From: Rhytidiadelphus loreus
Lineage: Eukaryota; Streptophyta; Bryopsida; Hypnales; Hylocomiaceae
DNA: 64,000 bases
Direction: 5' to 3'
Assembly: GCA_947034895.1 (NCBI GenBank)
Contig: OX344764.1
Location: 5,952,001-6,016,000, forward strand
Translations under genes and position numbers: made by a program
Part shown: positions 1-12,101 of the stretch, in pieces
Numbering within the stretch: position 1 is the first letter of the stretch
How the letters are laid out: every line of letters begins with the position of its first letter
The notes under the pieces: model-generated
What the model was told of the DNA's origin: nothing
Database searches by the model: none
What the model saw: the letters and a program-made list of their open reading frames with translations, nothing else

Positions 1-1818
1 CATTCGAGAGAACAAACTAGCGCTTGAAGCATAATTAGGAGCCTACTCTCATATAGAGACGACAAAGAATTTGACACCCTGGCATTTCAATAGGGGATTT
101 TCTGGCTGTTCACATAGACCAGATGAGCTCAAAAGAGCGAACTGAACCACAAACTTTAAAGAGTTGTGAACAATGGGCGCATGAATGGATGCAAGAATAT
201 ATATTTCGACACCTACACTCAAACCTCTTTAATCTTACTGCCTTAATCGTGTCCCTAACCTTTTCTTTATGACAAAGGTTGAAAGTGTGATACAGTCAAT
301 GCGGCGATTGTGTATGATTTTCAAGGTCATTCTAGAAAAGGTCATACTATAGAGGTTGGAGTGTACCTTCTTTTCACGGCGAATCAATTGCCAGGAACCC
401 AGACCGAAAGTAGCTGCGCATGGCAGAACCAAAACCAGAACTGAAAATCCCCACTTCCTCCCTGCCTCTGAAAAAAAAGAAAAGAGACGATCCAAAGAGC
501 AGCAAATCAAGTCATTATGGGTTCAAACAGTTGCCTTTCAGACACTAGCTCCTCCAATTTCATCGGAATTCAAAATGGAAGCAAAAAATAAATAATGTGA
601 ACACTGAACACTAACGCTACACTATTCACAATTACATTATGCATTGAAAATGCAGGCTCGGTGCAATTTCAGAAAGAAAATTATGGTAATCTCCATGATG
701 GCTTAAACAGGGGTCTGAATAAGAAAAAGTCTCCATTTCCAGATCAATACTCCACTTGAAGTGAAGTCAACCATCAAGGAAACAATAAATCAACTCGGTT
801 GGTGTAAGTACGCATGTTCTTAAGCAACGAGAAGCAACCGAAGTTATTGTTCGTTCTGCCACGAGCTCCTTCCAGTCATTCTTCATCCATTGCCATTGGA
901 ATGAAAGCAAACAGAATTCAAAATAGCGTACACCTTCAACCCTAACGCTGCACCACTCCCGTTATATTCGACACTACGGAATCCATGCCAGCAATTCCAC
1001 AAATCCAATTACGATGGTCTTCACGATCCCAGATTGGCTTCGACAGATATCGGAAATAGAATAGATTTGATTCCCAGATCAAAACTGGAGTTAAAAGCTA
1101 ATCAAAACTCCAAGAAAACACCAAATCTACTCTAAACCCTAAACCCTAGTGCAACACTATTCTCCATTCCATACTACACTACGGAATGCCTGCCTACAAT
1201 TTCACAAAGCCAACTACGAAGGTATCAGATTGTCTAATACAGATATGGAAAGCAAGAAGAGGTCTCCACTTCTGAAATCGAGATGACTACAAACATCAAG
1301 GAAAACACCAAATCTACTCTAAACCCTAAACCGTAGTGCAACTCTATTCTTCATTCCATTCTACACTGCGGAATGCTTGCCTAAATTTTCACAGAACCAA
1401 CTACAAAGGTCTTCATAATCCCAGATTTGGCTAAGACAGACATTGAAGGGAGAAGAGATTGTCACTTACTGAAATTGAGATTCCTACAAACACCAAATCG
1501 ACTCTAAACCCTAGATTGTAACCCTAGATTGTCCATTCCAACTACGAAGGTCTCCATAATCCCAGATTGTCTCAAGGACAGATATTGAAAGGAGAAGGGA
1601 TGGCAACTTACTGAAATTACTACAACAACAAGAAACAACAAATCCAGTCTATAAGAAACAAATGTGCGCTCAATAAACTCACCGGGTGCAGCAGCTGCTG
1701 TGATTTCGGCAGAAGCAGCAGAAGCCGGACGCAATGCAACCGAGGAAGACGAAAACCCTAAAACTCGCTGCAGCTGCACAGATCTCGACCACCCCGATCT
1801 CCACAACTTCGACGCCAT
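1..1818 (-). CDS. SURF1: SURF1-like cytochrome c oxidase assembly protein, 5' part only
   Basis: Mitochondrial inner-membrane factor for cytochrome c oxidase (complex IV) assembly. Exon 1 is 1683-1818: 45 codons plus one base, starting MASKLWRSGW, rich in Ser, Arg and Ala and nearly free of acids, as expected of a mitochondrial presequence. It ends at a GTGAGT donor. Exon 2 is about 367-467 after a pyrimidine-rich CAG acceptor. It encodes a hydrophobic helix followed by FGLGSWQLIRREKK, which matches the N-terminal transmembrane helix and FGLGTWQ-x-RR motif of SURF1. The phases agree (G plus AG makes Glu), giving 79 residues so far. The remaining exons, including the C-terminal helix, should lie left of the window; I see none in 1-366. 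A degraded inverted copy of exon 2 lies at 62.5 kb. Family call is firm; whether the gene is intact cannot be judged here. Confidence 0.8.
930..1620. repeat. Imperfect tandem repeat in SURF1 intron 1
   Basis: About four diverged units of roughly 190 bp. Each contains CCAAATCTACTCTAAACCCT (or close variants), an ATTCCATTCTACACTACGGAATGCC-like segment, and AACTACGAAGGTCTTCATAATCCCAGATT-like text (given here only in part; starts near 930, 1120, 1310 and 1490). The units lie inside the intron and carry telo-box-like AAACCCTA motifs. No coding capacity is evident. Confidence 0.6.
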
Positions 1819-2042
1819 GGCGTGATTTTCAACGCAAATTTCAGAAACTCAGATACAAATTTCCTACTCGAGACTCTGTAATTGGGGCGGAATTGATGGA
1901 GCTAGCCATGATTTTGCTGTGTCGACCAAATGGCGATGTTTACGAAACCTGCACCAAGGCTTGAACCGGAGGGTCTTGGATGAATGAAATTTGGTTCTTT
2001 TGGCATGTTCATCCACATCAGGAAAATGCCCCCCCCCTCCGT

Positions 2043-2530
2043 CAGTATTGCAGCAGTACTGCAGCAGGAGCTATACTAGCTCATATTTTTGCAGTAAGTT
2101 ACTGCATGTAGCACTGCGTTTGTACAAAAATAATGATAAATTTCAAAAAATAAATTAATACTGCGTTTATATTCTGTTAATATGGTATTACTATAAAGGA
2201 CAGTAATTACTTTTTAAATACATAACAATTGCAAGAGATGTATAAAAAGTCTGTTTTACAATACTTTTGCAATATTGCATCAATGCTATTAAAGTAATGA
2301 CACAATTAAATACATAATTGATACTCTTGCAGTACTGCATTTTAATAATATTACACAGATACTCATGGTGTACTACAAGTAAGTATAAAATATTATATTG
2401 GCTCAATACAACATTAATCACAATACAATACCCTATTAATATTACTAAAGTTTTTGGGGGATGAACTTCATTACGGAAGTGCATATGACTAATACTACTA
2501 TTGAAGTACCTATGTTAATTGAAGTACCAT
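2043..2530. repeat. Probable left subterminal region of the outer Plavaka-like transposon
   Basis: AT-rich DNA with many TACTGCA/GCAGTA motifs (near 2043, 2055, 2090, 2105, 2118, 2160, 2270, 2330). The edge CAGTATTGCAGCAGTACTG resembles the reverse complement of DNA at 50451-50472 (CAGTACTGTATCAATACTG). Both sides also share a CACTGCGTTTGTACAA-like segment in inverted orientation. This looks like paired transposon ends, but no target-site duplication was found. Confidence 0.4.
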
Positions 2531-2554
2531 ATTGTAATAGGTAGTGACTGCCTC

Positions 2555-3021
2555 TTTTGGGTGCATAGTGACTATGCACCCAAAAAATTAAAATTTTTTA
2601 AAAATAAAAACTTATAATCCCCGCTTTTCTCCCCCGGTTTTCAAAAATTAATTAACTCCTTCCTTTCCCTCCACTTAGCTACTTCTAATTTTCATAAACT
2701 AAACTCATTACAATCAATATGGGACAAACTTCCCTATATTCATATTAGTATCCCATGTATGCGTATCTATAACCTTTGCCATATTCTATATTTGTAGATT
2801 GTATCATATTTTATATCCGTATTTGTATTCTCTATCAAAATTTGAACTACCTAGATTGTATTCGATGGACATCAATGGTTTATGATCTTTCAAGAAATCG
2901 ACTGTACTTGAGAAGGGCGTTTTTTTCTAAAAACAAATCAAAGACTCTCGATTTTTTTCTTAGAGGTGATTTGTTACTGAATCACAAATCAAAAGTAACA
3001 ACTTCTTTTGGGTGCATAGTT
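2555..3021. mobile_element. Possible MITE with TTTTGGGTGCATAGT ends
   Basis: ACTATGCACCCAAAA at 2570 and TTTTGGGTGCATAGT at about 3007-3021 are inverted copies bounding about 450 bp of AT-rich non-coding DNA. A third copy abuts the left end head-to-head, making a near-perfect palindrome at 2555-2585. No clear TSD was seen, so this is tentative. Confidence 0.35.
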
Positions 3022-4299
3022 AAACAAATGCAATTCACCTTTTCTCTCGGGGATGCACTTAGTTCTACTATAACAAACCACGTGCGAATAAGTGGTTTCT
3101 AATAAACTATACTTTCAATCTAAAATTTTGAACATTGTTTAATAATGACTATAGCTTTCTATTGCCAAAATTTCCAACTCAAAGAAAATATGAAATGATT
3201 TCTAGAAGACGTTGAAGATGAACTAAAATGACATGTTTTTCAAGTCAAATAATTATAGAGGACACATTTAGATGACCATTGAGTCAATATTCAACTCAAA
3301 ATGAGCTTTCAATAATGAGTTATTTTTATTCATTTTTTATTCATTTTTTAGACAATTTTTTCTTATATAATATAGGGGTGTGAAAGTTATTTTTTCAGTT
3401 CTATTGTGTATCTTTTTACTTCAAAAATTTGTAACTAATTCTTATTAATAAATAAAAATATCAATAATTCCAAGTTTTAAACTTTCAAAGTAGGAAAATC
3501 TATTCATATTTTTTTAATTTTGTTTTATTTATAATTCAAAAAGTATATAGAGGGTCCAAAGTTTTGTTTGCACATGGTTTCTAATGGACACTCTAAATGA
3601 CCACTCCAAGCCTTTTATACACAATACTTGTTGTAATCAATAAATAAAATAAAATGTGTAAATCATGTAACATCCACATAATAATGTCTTAATGTTTCTC
3701 TATGAAATGTAATTTCTATTTAACCCCTAAAGTTGGAAGGCCATTTTCCTGCCAAAACCACTCAAAACTACCACTTCTGCTACGTTCACCTACAAAATAA
3801 AGTTTTAAAATATTTGTTAGAATCTAACCATAGGACCTTATTCTACACTTGTCTTAAATCACATAATACAATTTCTGTGATATTTGACCATGTAGATTGA
3901 AAGATATTAGCATTCAAAGTAGAAAAAAAAATTGTTTCAAGTTGTTGCTATGATTGCCCACTAAACAAGAAACTCAATAACTTTCACATTACTAATCCAA
4001 ATGGAATGAATCAAAAGCTTCCCATTCAGAAGGAAATATAATGTACAAGAAATAAATATTAAAATTAAAATTAATTTTTTTTGTGATTTCTTATTGATGC
4101 TTGGTCTCCCCCATTTTGGGATTTTTATGGCATAACTTTTGCTCCCAAGCACAAATTGGAATAAAAATTATATTCCTCAAAAGCTCAAAAGTTTATCTAT
4201 CTTCTGAGAAAGTTTTAAAAAGTTTCAGTACAAATTGAGATGATCGGACCCTGTCCAAAATCCATTTTGCCCCCCCTACAGATAACGGGACTCTAGGGG
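3022..4299. other. AT-rich non-coding tail
   Basis: Low-complexity AT-rich DNA between the possible MITE and the stop codon of the Plavaka-like transposase. Only short, compositionally random ORFs are present. It is likely the 3' non-coding part of the outer transposon. Confidence 0.5.
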
Positions 4300-7200
4300 T
4301 TAAAATTTAAAAGTGTTTATAAAAAAATGCCCATCTTCTTGAAAGTGTGGAATAATATGAACTGCTTTCAACATTGATGCTATTTCTATCACCTTATATG
4401 CTGCAGGACCCTCTTCTATCCATTTCAATTCTAAACATTTCAAACTTCTATGCACTTCTTGCTCTTCATACATACGCACTAGACACAATTCTTTTGTTAT
4501 GTTTGTAGGTTGTTGCCTTAGTTTCATACAACATTTGAAGAGCAAACTAATTTGACCATATGATGTCTTCTCTTCCTCCCCTTCACCTTCCATCTTAATT
4601 GAGACACTTCCAAACCATTCTTTTCCATGAAAATCTGATGTAGCGCGCGTAAACATTGGAGTGTCTCCATATCTTAAACTTCCACCAGGGCATAGAGCCA
4701 GAGACCTATAAGATTGTAATACCTACCAATACAATAACATACTAAGATATAAGTGTTTCTTGAACAATTACAAAAATTGCAAATTAACTTCATATTAACA
4801 TACTAACTAAGAAAAATTATACAAACCTGCGCCCCCGTCAAATTATTTTGATTCAAATATGTTTCTAAAGATATTTTCAATTTTGTGAAAATATCTGGTT
4901 GTAAAACTCTAGCCATTATGCGCTCTTTCTTTGATTGACCATTTCCTACATATACTTGTCTTGCAGTAGCAATATCAAGATCAAATAGCTCCATATTCAA
5001 ATTAATTTGAAAGCCGGCCAAAATATGATGTCCATTCTCTAAAGTCTGCCATCATCATAAAACAGTCATTAAAAACAAATTACAAGTTCAAAACTAGAGT
5101 AGTATGGAATGAAGTAAAAAATCTTCAATATTATATAACTACATGTATTTCAAATGAAAAATAAAAATAATGATGTTTCTTTAAAAGATTCACTAGTCAT
5201 ACCATATCTAATATTGTATTTTTTCCTATTGGGGGACAATAGCCATCCTTTTCCAATGCACTCATTCGTAGAGCTTCCAATCTTCTATTGTATTTAACAA
5301 TAAAATCAAGGAATTATTTTTTGTTGCTAGCCCTGTATGCCATTTTTACCAATGCTATGTGCAAATTCTCATACATGTTTGAACTATATTCAATAGGAGC
5401 TCCTGAACGACGAATTGAAGAAGAATAATGTTTCATAGCATGAATCTTGACCAAATTGAAATTTGATTTTTGCCACGTTCCTAAATGTGTTTTGAATGTC
5501 ATTACAGCCCTAAATCAAACATCACATTCATTATAACTTCAATCTAATATTAAACATTTCCAGACCCATTGATTTATATATTTATATATTTATATATTTA
5601 CATATTTATAAATATAAACTTTTTTATATTTGTATACTTATATATTTTATAGTATTGTATTATTATAGATGATGATTTATGCGTATTCCTCATTTGTCTA
5701 ATGAAATATGTAACCATCATTACAAAAACATACACACTTTCCACTAGTGCACTATTAATATAAACTGCTATTGCAATATTGTAGTGCCAATATTGCATAA
5801 AAACTAACACTACATTGATGTTTTACAATTGAACAAACCACCTCAAACTATTCAAACACTTCATAAGGTAAAACACATTATGGGGGTTCTCAATTTGTAA
5901 GATTTTGGCTTCAATGCCTGTCTTCAATGACAATAATGGAGTGATTACATAGTGCATTAGGAACTTCCAATTTTTTTATGTATATTCATTGTAAAAATTG
6001 ACTTTTCAGACCCTTCATGTTAGGAAAAAAATTATGACTGCTTCAAGATGAAGAACCTGAGCATGATGAATTCAAATTTTGTTTGTTCTACGATATTCTA
6101 TAGACTCTTCTGGGTCATGCTGCATTGAACACTTCAAAAATTCATAGGAAATTCATACTTTGCCAAAAAAACATAATTTCAATTGTTCTCACTTTTTCGC
6201 ACACTTGTAGTACGGTGTGGAAAAAATTGAAAACTCTTAGCAACCACATGTGGGCAAACTCCTAATTCTGACCACAATGGATTGTTTTACCTTCATACAA
6301 AAGTTAAATTTGATTTCTTGAAATATTTAGGATAATACACTAAATTAGTAGGATAATTACCTTTCCATGTAGTCATCCATTGCTGTCAAAGATTCCTCTG
6401 AAAATTCTTTTGATTGACAAGCTAATTGATACCATTGTAAAAAATTTACAACTGCTTCAATGAAGAAATTTGGGAATAGTCCCAACATGCAAAAAGCTAC
6501 CACCTAGCAATAAAAATTATCAATGTCCAACAATAAAAATTGTTAGTCACTACAATCATCATCCGCCTTCATATCGTGTAAATGTACTTTATTTGTACTT
6601 TACTTTAGATAAAATTTCTATTTTCTAATTTAAAATATTAAATTAAAAAAAAAACTACATTTAAAAATGGATATTGAGGTTGAAATACAACTAACTTGCA
6701 TTACGCAACGGTGTTCAAATGCCGCAAAATTTGCATTCGAAGTAAAATATCCACCTTTATCAGTTCCAGGCACCCTAAATTGAAAAAATCTTGCAGATTC
6801 TTTGATTACTAGTAGCCTTCTATCCAATTTAGGAAGAGGGGGAGGCATTAATTCCTTAGACATACTCTGCAATATGTCCATTAGAGTTTTGAAGATGCCC
6901 AAGTCCGCTTGGTGTAACATGTCGACATTAATGGCAAGATAAGGATTTCCAAACTCGGTATTTCCTCCAGCAAAGTCCCATAGCGCACACTATTTAACAA
7001 TGAACATCAAGTACACATTTTGTCAATGTGAACATTACTTCTATTGATATTCTTAAGAGCTGTTTTTGTATTATTAAAACTTGAACATAATACAATAACC
7101 TTAGAATACAAAGAAGTATTACATTAACAATTTCATTGCATAAATCTAAACAAAAACTAGTATTTGTAATTTCATATAAGGAAATTGCATAAAAATTTGT

Positions 7201-8827
7201 TAACCAAAGGACATATATTTATGATTTCCACCAAGATTAATATATGTATACATACAAAAATATTTATACTCTATACAACTTCAACAAAAATTATTACTAT
7301 GGCATGAATGAACTGACCTCCACTGGATGAAGTGAATGTGATTTTGCAATTGATGCTTGACCCTTCGTGGTTGTGTAGACATTTGTTGAAAAATTCTTTT
7401 CATAGAAGCCTCCGTGCGAAATTCATTGTGTCCTCTTTCAACATTTACTAATGAAAGCATTGGACACATGCACACACTACAAGGATGGCGAGATTTATTT
7501 GTATCATATGTACAAGTTACCTGTTCATGGCGGGCACACATGTTTACAAAATTTAGGAACACATTAAAAACGTTTGGTATATAGGAAATATAATAATATC
7601 ATTTGATCACTTTCCAATTGTACTTTTAGAAATTATTTTACCTTGCAACCTTCTGGATGATCACAAACATAAGCATACAATCGAGGATACACTTTTTGTT
7701 CGATGCCAAATGGATCATATAAAGATATCCCACTAGCGAATAACATGTCAAACAATTAAACACAAGTGATATTAGTTCAAAATTAACTAATTCTAGATTC
7801 ATGTATCAAAAGCACTATTAAAAAAAAATGACGGCATATGTCCTCCGAATAATCTTTTATACTTCTTACAACATTGTGAGGTGATATACTATTGTGATGA
7901 AAGAGTTAATTCTTCTCTAATTAATTCACATTACATCTCTCCAATGTTTGTATGTCTACAAATGAATAATAACATTATTTTACTTAATAACTTTGTCAAA
8001 AAATTTGAAATTTTTTGTAATAATATTTGATTAAATGGAAAATAGAATTACTTGAAACTTGCGTCTTTAAGTGGTTTTAAAATACGTGAAAGGCATTTTT
8101 GAAATAATTGTAATCGTTTTAAAGGTTCAGATTCAACAACATTGATGTCAGGCAAGATTGCTAGTAAGCAATGTCCCTCATGGAGGTATCTATCTTCGCA
8201 AGAAATATTTGCAATGCTGAAATAAATGGGATGCCCGCTTACTTTTCCACTGTTTGATAAAGACGTTTTATCACTATATAAGATTATGGGTGCAATGACC
8301 ATGCCTTCTCCATGTTCTAAATTTACATGTTCATGTACAAATTTGAGTTCAAAATCCATCATATACATTAGAAATTGAAAATGTACAAACCACTTTTAGG
8401 ATCAACATGATTGCATATTAAAAAAATTTAAACATTTAAAAAAATTAAAATACAAATTTGTATAATTTTGTAATTTATGGAACTTACTTGCAGTGCACGC
8501 CACCAATTTCTTGTTGCAGGAGTTGAATATATTCTTTCCCTTAAATCTTCTTCTCGTGGTGTCGTTGATGGTCGTAGAGTAAAATTTTCAGCCACAATAG
8601 GAGATGAAAACAATGTCTCTAAGGCAATAATTGGATCCCGGAAATTTAAAACATTACCTTCGATATCTTCTTTTTTCCATCCATCTCCTTCATTGTAAAA
8701 GGTTTTTTCGTAGTTCTGAACATCGTTAGGTGATTTCACTGTAACATCTTCTAATTTAAATGATGGGTGGAATAGCACTTGTTGAAACAACCTATTTATG
8801 TCAGTATTAGATAATCCCCCTCCCTTC
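4300..8827 (-). CDS. Plavaka/KDZ-like transposase, exons 2-10
   Basis: The minus-strand continuation of the exon at 42379-42764, separated from it by CACTA-1. Exons I place: 8488-8827, 8052-8392, 7642-7732, about 7318-7520, 6696-6989, 6361-6503, 5203-5509, 4827-5045 and 4300-4722, all with GT-AG borders. Diagnostic blocks in order: a long N-terminal linker ending NWWRAL; VIAPIILYSDKTSLSN, then HPIYFSIANIS; YDPFGIEQKVYPRLYAYVCDHPEGCK-like text before a Cys cluster (CTYD, HPCSVC); ALWDFAGGNTEFGNPYLAINVDMLHQADLG-like text; and a C-terminal FHGKEWFGSVSI domain. Together these match Plavaka-type transposases (KDZ group), best known from fungi. Defects: an in-frame TAA at 5314-5316 and an unresolved phase between the exons ending near 7318 and starting at 6989. 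It could be a recently dead transposase or one with misread splice sites. Confidence 0.65.
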
Positions 8828-8830
8828 TTA
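8828..8830. repeat. Target-site duplication TTA, left of CACTA-1
   Basis: TTA directly precedes the CACTA terminus at 8831 and recurs at 42379-42381 directly after the other terminus. A 3-bp duplication is the rule for CACTA elements. Confidence 0.9.
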
Positions 8831-9049
8831 CACTACAAAAAAAGAGGCCTTCCCGTGACTGCGCTAAATGACTGCAAAACAGTCATGTTTCAGTCGCAAA
8901 ACGAAAATGTGACTCCGTGGCTTTTGAGTCATTTCGGACAAGTCATTTACAATAATGACTGCAGGGATATTATCACCCAACGAATGGAACTTTGGATGAG
9001 AACAGGCTCAGTTGAGGGGAGATAAAGAAAGAGAGCCTTAAAAAAGATG

Positions 9050-9560
9050 GAGGGAAGATGCCATGCGTGTTTTTTTGACCTACGTGGACATGCACTTGAC
9101 CCTCGAAAATCTGACGTGGACTTTTTGAATGTAGTCACGTCGTAGTCACGGTGGAGTTGCGTTTGACCCCTTCTAAATCTGACGTGGACTTTTTGAACGT
9201 AGTCGCGTTGCAGTCACGCTGGAGTTGCGTGTGACCCCTTTTAAATCTGACGTGGACTTCGTGAACGTAGTCGCGTCGCAGTCATGCTGGAATTGCGTTT
9301 GACCCCTTTTAAATCTGACGTGGACATCTTCGACGTAGTCGCACTGCAGTCATTGTAGAGTTGCGGTTTACCCCTCTAAAATCTGAGGTGGACATCTTGG
9401 ACGTAGTCGCACTGCAGTCATTGTAGAGTTGCGGTTTACCCCTCTAAAATCTGACGTGGACATCACTCATGTAGTCACGTTCCAGTCACATTGAAGTTGA
9501 GACTGACCCTTTCTAAATCTGACATGGACATTTCGAATGCAGTCATGCGGCAGTCATTAT
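9050..9560. repeat. CACTA-1 left subterminal tandem repeat, about 68 bp x 7
   Basis: AAATCTGACGTGGAC recurs about every 68 bp (near 9107, 9175, 9243, 9311, 9379, 9447 and 9516), each time followed by a GTAGTCGC-GCAGTCA-type segment and GAGTTGCG. Subterminal arrays of this kind are TnpA-binding sites in En/Spm; that role here is inferred. The DNA from 9600 to 10041 holds further scattered AGTCA motifs and no gene. Confidence 0.85.
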
Positions 9561-11126
9561 GCAGTCGCGGCCGAGTCTGACATGGCCAAATATTTAGGGG
9601 CGGTTTAGGGTTATTTAAGAGTCGTGCGCCAGTCACTTTTGAGTTGTGTCACAGTAGCATGTTCAGAATTTCTCAAGTACTGCTGTAGTCACGTAGAAGT
9701 TGGGGGGAGTCACAAAATACGGTTCTTGTACGGTACATTGCATAAACCTGGCTACCAACTAATTACGAGCTTAGGACAACAACCAGAAGATTGTAAAATG
9801 CAAACAGAGAGTGAGTATTCCCCAAACCAAGTGACTCCAATTCTATTGACACAAACATTACATACTTACAAATAAGGAATTGGAACACAGTTTTGCATTT
9901 CACAAGGAGCACACTAGAAGGAAAATATTCACCACATTACATGGCGTCCTTAACCTTCTCCTGAACTATACTAACTCCCCTCCATGAAATGTACAAGCTA
10001 GGTGAGGTCTAGTAATTAACTGCAGCATAGAAATCGACAACCTAAATCAAGCTTGCCAACTTTACATACTTCTGGTTCCACATTGTAGAAGACCCCTTTG
10101 CGTCTTCTACAAACTCCATGTCAGCTGCTGCATTAGGGAACATGAGGTGAACCCCTACTGCAAGAGCTTCACGGACATCCACCTTCAACCAGGATGCTGG
10201 AATGTCCTTACCGTGAAACTTATGAGACTCCGGAAGGCCGCTAACCACTCCAATGGCCACCTTCTGCCGTACCGAACGCGGATTCATGAGGAAGACTTCA
10301 TTGCCAATGTTGAAACCCTGTGGCATGCAAGAGACAGCATCAGCATAAATTAGACGGGCACTTCCTGTGCGACTATTGCGTCGCACCGCAATCGGACTTG
10401 GGCCTCGATGACTAGCTGAATGAATTCAAATAAAAAAACAAGAATGTGGTAAAGAACTACAAACAATATAAAGAAGTCACCCGTAAATCCGTCATGGCAC
10501 CCATTCGGATCCTAACGTAACACCCCTGCACTTCCCTCTACATTCAAGAGTACTGAAGTCATGGAGCAATCATGGGCTAAATTCACGACTTCTCTAACAC
10601 TACAGTACGAGTTGCAAACAAGTCACAGCGGCAACTTGACTTCCAGACGACTTCTACACGACAAGAACATGACTGACGGGTGGGCACGCTGCACACCAAG
10701 TGAAATGAGTGTGCAGAACTTGCACCTTAGTAGTCGCAGCATCACGTTTCTTCTCCGTGGCAGGGGTTGTCTTGGATCTTGTGTTCTGCTTCACCATCCT
10801 TCCCTACACAGACAACAAGTGCAAGTTAACAATCATAAAGAAACAAAGGTGAGGGGCGCAATGTGTTTCAAACCGGCCGGTCTGCAAGTCCCCTCACCTC
10901 TGACCATGTCCAAGAAATTGTATCCAGTTCCACACATGCGGTTCAAGAGCCACTCAGATTTGGACTCGTTTACAACTTCCGGATACTTTGCTCGAAATGT
11001 TTTGACGTCGGGGCATCTCCAGAAGGCATGCAACAGAGGCCACAAGTAGAACTTCAGGTATTCCCTGTCGTCAGCCAAGGTGCGCAACCACTTGACATAA
11101 AAAGGAGTTGTGATGAGGACATTCTC

Positions 11127-11560
11127 CTATGCGTTGCCAACGACCCTACAAACCTTACTGTCTACGATGAACGTGTTCTTTGCATTGAACTCAGGGTACC
11201 GGTTGTATACTATGGATAAGTTCTTCTGCCCCAAGGTTCCCTTGTTTTGCTCCCCTCCACTTGCGTCATCAGAGGCACATGACCAACAGAAGAGTGGATC
11301 CCTATCACGTGCACGACTGTAAAACCCTGTCAACATTTCAGGAAACACATCCTCCATGTATGGAGCGCTCCTACTACACCAGAATGCAACTTTGAAGTGC
11401 GAAAAGCAACGGTCCAAAAAGTGCTTCAGCCATGGACGAAACACTACTCTACGTGACTTTGTCTTCTAGCTAGGTCAGATTCTACAGTTTGGGTTTACAG
11501 CAGTGCGCAAACTGCAGTCTAGGAGGGTTCCCTGAACATTGAATACAAGGAGCTTACGAC
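11127..11560 (-). other. FCP1/NIF-type HAD phosphatase-like domain (degenerate)
   Basis: Within the TnpA-like gene. Motif I reads LLVFNVQGTLLD, where FCP1/SCP phosphatases have D-x-D-G-T, so both aspartates are replaced by Asn and Gln. It is followed by RPWLKHFLDRCFSHFKVAFW and CSR (motif II region, Cys at the usual Ser/Thr), FCWS, then QKNLS (conserved Lys) and NTFIVDS (motif III/IV, one of two acids kept). Order and spacing fit the NIF (FCP1 homology) fold. The residues argue against catalysis. The assignment rests on motif reading, not on a search. Confidence 0.55.
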
Positions 11561-11921
11561 TATGTAAACTACTACCACCCAGCTTATTAGTGAGGAGCTC
11601 CTGCAAGGTAAGGAAACGGACCCCGGGAACGGACGCACATGGACTTCGGTGTTGGGAGATACAAACCTTAGAGGGAGACTTGGGAGCTTTCTTAGCCTTC
11701 CTTGACGGCGCTGCTGTGACATTAGCTGCAGTGCCGTGGTCATGGCAGACATCTTGGAAAACTCCCTTGCCTCCTTCATTGGGACTGACCTCCACGGCGC
11801 CCTCTACAAGTGCGCGCTCCTCGGAGGACTGGGCCGCATCAGCGTCGGAGGCGTCTGTTTTCCCTTCCACCCCGTCCGATTGAGATGTGTCAGCGGCTGC
11901 TTCTCCTGTCTCCGGGGCTTG

Positions 11922-12101
11922 TGTTGGGGAGCCAATTTTCTCCGGGGCTTTTGTTGGGGAGACAATTTTCTTTGGGGCCTGTGTTGGGGAGCCGATTCGC
12001 GGTGGGATTTCTACTACTGAGCCGATTTGTTTTTGGATTTCTGTTGGGGAGCCGAGTTGCGGTGGGACTTCTGTTGGAGAGCCGATTTGCTCTGGGGCAT
12101 C
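11922..12101 (-). repeat. 30-bp coding tandem repeat: six decapeptides with Ser-Pro-Thr
   Basis: Residues 201-260 of the 408-residue open stretch read in perfect ten-residue register, e.g. DAPEQIGSPT, EVPPQLGSPT, EIPPRIGSPT, QAPKKIVSPT, KAPEKIGSPT. Five of six units end SPT; one ends SVV. The corresponding 30-bp DNA repeat is visible on the plus strand as variants of GTTGGGGAGCCGATT. Confidence 0.9.

Noticed and set aside
2776..3102. 108-codon ORF
   Set aside because: Inside a possible MITE in AT-rich DNA; composition is random.
9050..9560. CRISPR-like array
   Set aside because: The 68-bp repeats are contiguous and diverged without unique spacers, and sit in a CACTA subterminal region of a plant genome.
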